A DNA stretch of 64,000 nt from Halanaerobium sp. MA284_MarDTE_T2 (GTDB lineage: Bacteria > Bacillota > Halanaerobiia > Halanaerobiales > Halanaerobiaceae). Position numbers and translations under genes: made by a program. The notes beneath the pieces are model-generated. The model worked only from the letters and a program-made list of their open reading frames with translations, was not told the origin of the DNA and ran no database searches. Positions 58,441 to 64,000 of this stretch are shown here, one piece after another. The DNA is taken from the NCBI RefSeq assembly GCF_003337245.1, contig NZ_QPJE01000009.1, positions 1 through 64,000 on the forward strand. Reading direction: 5' to 3'. How positions within the stretch are numbered: the first letter of the stretch is position 1; each line of letters begins with the position of its first letter.

Positions 58441-58476
58441 AAAAAAATATAAGACACCGGAAAAAGCACCGATGTC
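58441..58476 (-). terminator. Rho-independent terminator after the M18 aminopeptidase
   Basis: GACACCGG (58453-58460) and CCGATGTC (58469-58476), with one G-U on the minus strand, followed by TTATATTTTTTT. About 35 nt past the aminopeptidase stop. Confidence 0.8.
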
Positions 58477-58510
58477 ATATATTGAGTAAGTTACAATCAT
58501 AAAAATAATA

Positions 58511-59902
58511 CTATTTTTCTAAAAATACACTGTAGCCTAGATAGGTATGATAAACATCTGCCTTACTGACAACTTCATAAGGTGAGTGCATTGACATAAC
58601 AGCAGGACCACAGTCTACAACATCCATGTTGTAGTTTGCCAAAAACTGGGCTATGGTTCCACCACCACCTTCATCTACTTTACCAAGCTCTGCTATCTGC
58701 CAGTAAACTCCAGCCCCATTAAACAGGCTTCTTACTTCTCCCATAAACTCTGCACCTGCCTCAGATGCACCTGATTTTCCTCTAGATCCTGTATATTTAG
58801 AAATAACAACTCCTTTTCCTAAATATGCAGAATTATGTTCTGCATATACTTCTGCAAAATCAGGATCATAGGCTGCATTTACATCTGCAGATAAAACCTT
58901 AGAATTCTGGAGCACTCTTCTCAGCAGAAGTTCACTATAATTATCATAGTAAAGGTTAACCATTTCTGCTACCTGATCTTCAAAAAAGTGTGACTGCATA
59001 CCAGTACTGCCCATACTGCCAACTTCTTCTCTATCCATCAGCAAAACTACAGCAGTATATTTAGGATCATTAATGTCAAGAACTGCCTCAAGAGCTGTAT
59101 AACTGCAGACACGGTCATCATGTCCATAACCTGCCAAAAGACCTCTATCAAATCCAGCATCTCTGGTTTTAAATGCCGGAACAATCTGCAGATCTGCACT
59201 TACAAAATCTTCACCTGTAATATCATATTCTTTTTCCAGATAATCAAGTAAAGCAGTTTTTACCTTTTCTTTTGTATCTTCATCATTAACTGGAATACTG
59301 CCGATAACCACATTTAGTTTTTCTCCTGTTATTCCTTCACTCATCTTTTTTTCCATCTGTTTTTTGCCTAAATGTGGCAGTACATCACTGATAAAAAATA
59401 TAGGGTCATCTTCTTTTTCCCCAATCTTTAATTCTATCTCTGAACCATCTTCCTTTACTACAACTCCATGCAGTGCAAGCGGCATTGTAACCCACTGATA
59501 TTTCTTTACACCACCATAATAATGAGTTTTAAACATGGCTAGTTCGCCATCTTCATAAAGAGGATTTGGTTTTAGATCAAGACGTGGTGAATCAATATGT
59601 GAGCCAACAATTTTTAAACCTTCCTGCAGATCTTTTTGCCCTATCACTGCAGCCATTAAAGCCCTTGAACGATTAACCATGTAGACTTTATCTCCTGTTT
59701 TTAGTTCTTTATATTCGTCTATATTTTTAAATCCAGCTTTCCTTAGCTTCTCAATAGAAGCACCGGCAAACTCTCTTTCTGTTTTGTTTTCTGTCAGAAA
59801 ATCAGCATATCCTCTGTTAAAGGCAAATACCTCTTCTCTTTCGTCTTCTCCCATCTCAAGCCAGGCATTTTTTGCTTCATAACCTTTCCTTTCTTTACTC
59901 AT
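58511..59902 (-). CDS. M18-family metalloaminopeptidase (463 aa)
   Basis: A cytosolic dodecameric zinc aminopeptidase. Metal ligands: GSHIDSPRLDLKPNPL (His, Asp), LMDREEVGSMGSTG (Glu) and MSMHSPYEVVSKADVYHTY (His); a mid-protein GYGHDDRVCSYTALEA supplies the bridging Asp. Removes N-terminal acidic or neutral residues depending on subtype; specificity is not visible. ATG at 59902; promoter candidate at 59942-59970. Confidence 0.92.
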   Translation of the reverse strand: MSKERKGYEAKNAWLEMGEDEREEVFAFNRGYADFLTENKTEREFAGASIEKLRKAGFKNIDEYKELKTGDKVYMVNRSRALMAAVIGQKDLQEGLKIVGSHIDSPRLDLKPNPLYEDGELAMFKTHYYGGVKKYQWVTMPLALHGVVVKEDGSEIELKIGEKEDDPIFFISDVLPHLGKKQMEKKMSEGITGEKLNVVIGSIPVNDEDTKEKVKTALLDYLEKEYDITGEDFVSADLQIVPAFKTRDAGFDRGLLAGYGHDDRVCSYTALEAVLDINDPKYTAVVLLMDREEVGSMGSTGMQSHFFEDQVAEMVNLYYDNYSELLLRRVLQNSKVLSADVNAAYDPDFAEVYAEHNSAYLGKGVVISKYTGSRGKSGASEAGAEFMGEVRSLFNGAGVYWQIAELGKVDEGGGGTIAQFLANYNMDVVDCGPAVMSMHSPYEVVSKADVYHTYLGYSVFLEK

Positions 59903-59941
59903 CTATCTTCCCCCTCTTATTCTTTATTAATATCTTTCTTT

Positions 59942-59970
59942 ATTATATCAGGATAAAACATAGATTTTAA
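59942..59970 (-). promoter_or_regulatory. Promoter of the M18 aminopeptidase gene
   Basis: TTAAAA (59970-59965), 17 nt, TATAAT (59947-59942) on the minus strand, about 40 nt above the gene. Confidence 0.5.
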
Positions 59971-59990
59971 GTTATTTCACTACATTTTTT

Positions 59991-60001
59991 GTACCGGGTA
60001 C
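59991..60001. repeat. GTACCGGGTAC motif, second site
   Basis: The 11-base core of the cluster at 39160-39252 recurs here, extended to TGTACCGGGTACA, 12 nt past the aroC stop codon. As at upp it sits immediately downstream of a gene. No other copy was found by eye. Confidence 0.7.
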
Positions 60002-60013
60002 AAATGAAAAGAT

Positions 60014-61228
60014 TCACAGATGGTCTACATAAGTGTTATAATTCCTTTTGATCTCTTCCATGCTGTCTCCGCCAAATTTTTTGCACAGACTTTCTGCAAT
60101 TACAGCTGCAGATACTGCTTCTCCCACTATACTTGCTGAAGGTACAGCACATACATCTGACCTCTCTTTTGCAGCCTGCCTTTCTTCTTTTGTAATTAAA
60201 TCAGCAGTATGCAGTGGTTTAGCGAGAGTGGGAATCGGTTTCATCGCCAGCCGGAGAACAATTTCCTCCCCATTGCTGATTCCCCCTTCTACTCCACCTG
60301 CATTATTTGTTTTTCTGTAAAATCCTTTTTCTTTATCATAATAAATTTCATCATGAACTTTTGAACCTGGTCTGGCTGCTGCAGCAAATCCAGTTCCTAT
60401 TTCTACACCTTTAATTGCCTGTATACTCATAAGTGCTCCAGCAAGTTTAGAATCCAGTTTGTAATCCCAGTGAACATGGCTTCCAATTCCAACTGGCATG
60501 TTTCTTATAATTATTTCAAATATCCCTCCAACAGAATCTCCCTCTGACCGCCAGGAATTTATCAGTTCTATCATTGCTTCTGTTTTATTCTCACTGCCAC
60601 AGCGGAGAGGAGATTTTTCGACTTTTTTAAAATATTTTTTTATTTTTTCTGAGATCAAATTATTATCTTCAGATGATTCCATTTTAAATTTTTCTTTCTT
60701 TTTAATTTCCGCCCAGCTGTCAGATTTTATACTACCTATCTGAACAACATGACTGTAAATTTCAATATTCATTTCTTTCAAAAATTGTTTAGCAACAGCT
60801 CCAACTGCTGTTCTGGCTGCTGTTTCCCGGGCACTTGCTCTTTCCAGAATATTACGTAAATCTCTAAAATTATATTTTAAAGCTCCAGGAAGATCTGCAT
60901 GCCCAGGACGCGGATTTGTCAACTTTTCTGCATCCTCATTGCTTCCATCAGGTGACATTACTTTCTGCCAATTTTTCCAGTCCTTATTTTCTATCCTCAT
61001 GGTCAGCGGTGTTCCCAGTGTTAAACCTGATCTGAGCCCTGATGTTATATTAACCTTATCGCTCTCTATTTCCATTCGGCCGCCGCGACCATATCCCTGC
61101 TGACGGCGAAATAATTCATTATTTATTTTTTCGATATCTATTTTTAATCCTGCAGGAAGACTTTTTATAACTGCAGTAACTTCGGGTCCATGTGATTCAC
61201 CTGCTGTAATGTATTTAAACAATCTCAA
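60014..61228 (-). CDS. aroC: Chorismate synthase (404 aa)
   Basis: Makes chorismate from EPSP with reduced [37 protein letters not shown], the [19 protein letters not shown] block and [20 protein letters not shown]-type motif are conserved. Length is slightly long because of an inserted charged stretch about residues 170-200. TTG start at 61228, overlapping the tyrA stop by 4 nt (TTGA). Last gene of the aromatic operon. Confidence 0.96.
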   Translation of the reverse strand: MRLFKYITAGESHGPEVTAVIKSLPAGLKIDIEKINNELFRRQQGYGRGGRMEIESDKVNITSGLRSGLTLGTPLTMRIENKDWKNWQKVMSPDGSNEDAEKLTNPRPGHADLPGALKYNFRDLRNILERASARETAARTAVGAVAKQFLKEMNIEIYSHVVQIGSIKSDSWAEIKKKEKFKMESSEDNNLISEKIKKYFKKVEKSPLRCGSENKTEAMIELINSWRSEGDSVGGIFEIIIRNMPVGIGSHVHWDYKLDSKLAGALMSIQAIKGVEIGTGFAAAARPGSKVHDEIYYDKEKGFYRKTNNAGGVEGGISNGEEIVLRLAMKPIPTLAKPLHTADLITKEERQAAKERSDVCAVPSASIVGEAVSAAVIAESLCKKFGGDSMEEIKRNYNTYVDHL

Positions 61229-62103
61229 TCCTTCCCTTCTCTGCTGACAAAAATTTTATTTTCAGCACCCTGTTTTAAAATCTCAAAAACTCCGTTTTTA
61301 TCATTTTTACTAAGCTTTTCTTTTATATTTTCAAGATTTTTAATATATTTTCCCAGCACATCTTCTAAATTATCTCTATTTGTCCAGAAAATATCCTGCC
61401 AGAGTTCAGGACTTCCACCAGCAATTCTTGTCATATCATAAAAACCACTTCCGGCCAGTCTGTATAATTTTTCTTTTTCTCTCTCACTGCAGGCTGTATT
61501 AAGAAGAACAGCAGAAACAAGGTGGGGAAGATGACTTAATACAGCAGCACATCTATCATGTTCTTCAGCATCTATAATATAGACTCTGCAGCCAATTTTT
61601 TTTAACACATTTTTAATTTTTTCTACTATCTTCCTGTCTGTATCTGCAGCTGGAGTTAATATAAACGGTGCTTCTACAAAAAGTTCTGGATCAGCAAATT
61701 TTACACCTGATTTTTCCGAGCCGGCCATTGGATGTCCACCAATAAAAAATCTATTTTCCTGTCCTGAAAATTTATTTTCAGCTTTTTTTAAAATCTCTTT
61801 TTTGGTGCTGCCTGTATCAATTATTATTTGCCTGGTCTCTTTAGAATAAGGTAATTTATCCAGAATACCAAGTATATTAAAAATTGGAGCAGCCAGTATA
61901 ATCAAATCAGAATTATTAAGATTGCTACCTATTTCAGTATATCCTTCATCTATAATGTTCATTTTTTTTGCCCTGAGCAGATTTTCTTCATCTATATCTA
62001 TCCCAATAATTTTCTCTGAAATAGATTTTTTTCTAAAAGCTGCAGCAAGTGACCCTCCAATCAGTCCAACACCTAAAACTGCTGTTTCTCTGAATTCCTT
62101 CAA
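61225..62103 (-). CDS. tyrA: Prephenate dehydrogenase (292 aa)
   Basis: Oxidises prephenate to 4-hydroxyphenylpyruvate for tyrosine. N-terminal Rossmann fold [39 protein letters not shown] is the prephenate-binding motif; no fused chorismate mutase or ACT domain. TTG start at 62103, overlapping the aroF stop as TTGA. Coupled to aroC downstream in the same way. Confidence 0.93.
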   Translation of the reverse strand: MKEFRETAVLGVGLIGGSLAAAFRKKSISEKIIGIDIDEENLLRAKKMNIIDEGYTEIGSNLNNSDLIILAAPIFNILGILDKLPYSKETRQIIIDTGSTKKEILKKAENKFSGQENRFFIGGHPMAGSEKSGVKFADPELFVEAPFILTPAADTDRKIVEKIKNVLKKIGCRVYIIDAEEHDRCAAVLSHLPHLVSAVLLNTACSEREKEKLYRLAGSGFYDMTRIAGGSPELWQDIFWTNRDNLEDVLGKYIKNLENIKEKLSKNDKNGVFEILKQGAENKIFVSREGKD

Positions 62104-63146
62104 TGTTTTTTCATCCTTTCTCTCTTTTTAAATCTTTTTAGAGATTGATGAATAACAGCTACTTCCTCCATTAAAAGTTGAAAATTCTCCGGTTTTAGGG
62201 ACTGTGGACCATCTGAAAGTGCTTTTTCTGGTTCAGGATGAACTTCTACCATCAGCCCATCTGCTCCTCCAGCTACTGCTGCCCTGGCCATTGAAGTAAC
62301 CAGCTGCCATCTTCCTGTACCGTGGCTTGGATCAACAATAATTGGAAGATGACTCTGCTGTTTGACAAGAGGAATAGAACTTAAATCCAGGGTATTTCTG
62401 GTTTCTTCACCAAAACTTCTAATACCTCTTTCACAGAGTATCACCTGCTGATTACCCTCAGACATAATGTATTCTGCTGCTAGAAGCCACTCTTTAATTG
62501 TGGCTGACATTCCCCGTTTCAACATTACTGCTTTATCAAGTTTTCCTACTGCTTTGAGAAGGGGGTAGTTCTGCATATTTCTGGCACCTATCTGAATGAT
62601 ATCCGTATATTCTCTGAGGAGATCAATATGTTCTAAATCCATTAATTCTGTCACTATCTTTAGACCTGTTTTTTCTCTGGCTTCTGCCAGGTATTTAAGA
62701 CCAACCTCTCCCAATCCCTGAAAAGAATATGGTGATGTTCTCGGCTTAAATGCTCCACCCCGCAGTATACTTGCACCACCTTTTTTTACTATCTGCGCTG
62801 TTTTAATTATCTGTTCTCTGCTTTCTACTGAACATGGGCCTGCCATTACAGTTAATTCTTCTCCACCAATTTTTACTCCATCACCAAGATCAATCACTGT
62901 TTTTTTGGGCTTAAAATCCCAGCCAACAAGTTTATATGGATCCAGAATAAGTATTACTTTTTCTACACAGTCAAAAGTAAGGAGCTTATCTCGCAGATCC
63001 TCTCTATTATCTCTGTCACCAACAAGTCCTATAATTGTCTTTTCTACCCCTTTGGAAACATGAATATCATAATCTGCATCTCTTATAACCTTTTTAACTT
63101 TTTCAAAGCATTTTTTTGATTCCCCTGATTTTAAAACTGCAATCAT
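62100..63146 (-). CDS. aroF: DAHP synthase with N-terminal regulatory domain (348 aa)
   Basis: Condenses PEP and erythrose 4-phosphate, the first shikimate step. The N-terminal 70 residues are a ferredoxin-like domain, as in the Thermotoga-type enzyme regulated by tyrosine or phenylalanine. The barrel has [33 protein letters not shown], the metal-binding [11 protein letters not shown] and [18 protein letters not shown] at 63146. It begins 121 nt after hisC. Confidence 0.95.
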   Translation of the reverse strand: MIAVLKSGESKKCFEKVKKVIRDADYDIHVSKGVEKTIIGLVGDRDNREDLRDKLLTFDCVEKVILILDPYKLVGWDFKPKKTVIDLGDGVKIGGEELTVMAGPCSVESREQIIKTAQIVKKGGASILRGGAFKPRTSPYSFQGLGEVGLKYLAEAREKTGLKIVTELMDLEHIDLLREYTDIIQIGARNMQNYPLLKAVGKLDKAVMLKRGMSATIKEWLLAAEYIMSEGNQQVILCERGIRSFGEETRNTLDLSSIPLVKQQSHLPIIVDPSHGTGRWQLVTSMARAAVAGGADGLMVEVHPEPEKALSDGPQSLKPENFQLLMEEVAVIHQSLKRFKKRERMKKH

Positions 63147-63267
63147 TTAGAACCCCCCTTTTAGATTATCGCTAGTTATACTTCTCATTTTCTAATGTCA
63201 GCTTATATTTCATTATTTTGATATTTTTAACATTTATTATTAATATTTCTAATATTATTCCTGGCTT

Positions 63268-64000
63268 TTAGACAACTTCTTTCAGCTTTTCTATCAGTAT
63301 TTTATTTTCCTCATGACAGCCAATTGTTACTCTGATCCAGCTTTCCATTCCCAGTCCACTTCCTGAGCGAACTATTACTCCTCTTTTCATCAGTTCTTTA
63401 AATACTGCATCAGAATCTTTTTCTGCATTTATCATCATAAAATTAGTTTCTGTTTCTATATAATCAAGCCCCATTTTTTCCAGTTCACTGTAAAGATATT
63501 TTTTTTCCTTTTTATTCATATCTCTGCATCTTCCCACATGTTCCTGTGCCTCCAGAGCTGTCAGAGCTGCTTTTTGAGAAAGCAGATTTACATTAAAGGG
63601 GCTGCGCAGACGATTTAGATAATCAACTATTTCTGGACTGCCAAAACCATAACCTACTCTCATCCCGGCCATTCCATAAATTTTAGAAAATGTCCTTAAT
63701 ATAAAAAGGTTGGGATATTTATCCAGCAGATCAGTGCCATCAAAATAATCATCGGACTCCACATATTCATAATATGCCTGATCAACTATCAGCAATACAT
63801 TTTCGGGCAGCTCATCCAGCAGTTTTTTTATTTCTGAGCTCGGCACAACTGTCCCGGTTGGATTATTAGGATTGCAGAGAAAAAAGACTTTTGTCCTTAC
63901 GCCCACCTTGTTTTTCATTGCTTCTAAATCATGTTTATAATCCTCTGTCAGCGGTACTTTGACACTGATTCCATCTCTTGCTCTAACTGAAAGTTCATAT
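63268..64000 (-). CDS. Histidinol-phosphate/aromatic aminotransferase, 5' end cut by window edge
   Basis: A fold-type I PLP enzyme of the HisC family. The frame extends past the window: upstream of the internal ATG at 63918 it reads VRARDGISVKVPLTEDYKHD, which matches HisC. FFLCNPNNPTGTVVPSSEI, VDQAYYEYV and the PLP Lys in RTFSKIYGMAGMRVGYG are present, and the final IRVTIGCHEENKILIEKL holds the substrate Arg. Next to aroF-tyrA-aroC it probably transaminates aromatic keto acids, with histidinol phosphate as an alternative. Confidence 0.9.
   Translation of the reverse strand, partial: YELSVRARDGISVKVPLTEDYKHDLEAMKNKVGVRTKVFFLCNPNNPTGTVVPSSEIKKLLDELPENVLLIVDQAYYEYVESDDYFDGTDLLDKYPNLFILRTFSKIYGMAGMRVGYGFGSPEIVDYLNRLRSPFNVNLLSQKAALTALEAQEHVGRCRDMNKKEKKYLYSELEKMGLDYIETETNFMMINAEKDSDAVFKELMKRGVIVRSGSGLGMESWIRVTIGCHEENKILIEKLKEVV

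Overview
The window is low-GC DNA from an anaerobic, probably halophilic Firmicute with a second (outer) membrane, most likely a Halanaerobiales member related to Halanaerobium. Three things point there. First, the housekeeping backbone follows Bacillus/Clostridium gene order (DUF1934-argS-pyrG-fba-rho-rpmE-tdk-prfA-prmC-sua5-LMW phosphatase-upp-wecA-atp operon-murA-mreB). Second, this backbone runs directly into a complete-looking lipid A/LPS transport/outer-membrane assembly cluster. Third, the ATP synthase c subunit carries the Na+-binding signature. Taxonomy is inferred from gene content only. All genes but one (the lactate permease at 44793-46343) are on the minus strand, so operons read from high to low coordinates.

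Layout: 1-832 is the 5' part of a group II intron, on the minus strand, sitting immediately behind a Rho-independent terminator and carrying a broken reverse transcriptase. 876-3933 holds three exported or outer-membrane proteins, one frameshifted, plus a non-coding stretch with a hairpin and a dispersed repeat. 4019-25264 is a 21-kb same-strand block: mreB, an S55-type exported protein, tamB, bamA, three Skp/OmpH-like or coiled-coil proteins, lpxD, lpxC, fabZ, lpxA, lpxI, lpxB, lptC, lptA, lptB, one LptF/G permease, a DUF3084 coiled-coil protein and a YqgF-like nuclease. It supplies lipid A precursor synthesis, LPS export and beta-barrel assembly; lpxK, Kdo genes and lptD are not in the window.

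25433-30171 has a cation/proton antiporter, a CBS protein, a PfkB sugar kinase, murA and a YueI-like protein. 30292-37860 is the F-type ATP synthase operon, with two c-subunit genes separated by an atpI-like gene. One c subunit has all Na+ ligands; the other has Met in place of the ligand Gln and Gly in place of the essential Glu. This is the most unusual feature in the window. 38092-44539 covers cell-wall glycolipid initiation, uracil salvage, a protein phosphatase, tRNA t6A synthesis, release factor 1 and its methylase, thymidine kinase and ribosomal protein L31. 44793-46343 is the lactate permease, convergent with rho through a shared terminator.

47762-56814 carries a Na+/Ca2+ exchanger-like protein, class II aldolase, a Cys-rich protein, a HAD phosphatase, a crotonase, CTP synthase, arginyl-tRNA synthetase and two small proteins. 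57021-57229 is a 209-nt nested inverted repeat behind thioredoxin. 57286-59902 has thioredoxin, a two-domain disulfide oxidoreductase and an M18 aminopeptidase. 60014-64000 is an aromatic amino acid operon (hisC, aroF, tyrA, aroC) cut by the window edge.

No rRNA, tRNA or CRISPR array was seen. About 17 of roughly 60 genes are best read with TTG start codons, so start calls based on ATG alone would be wrong here.
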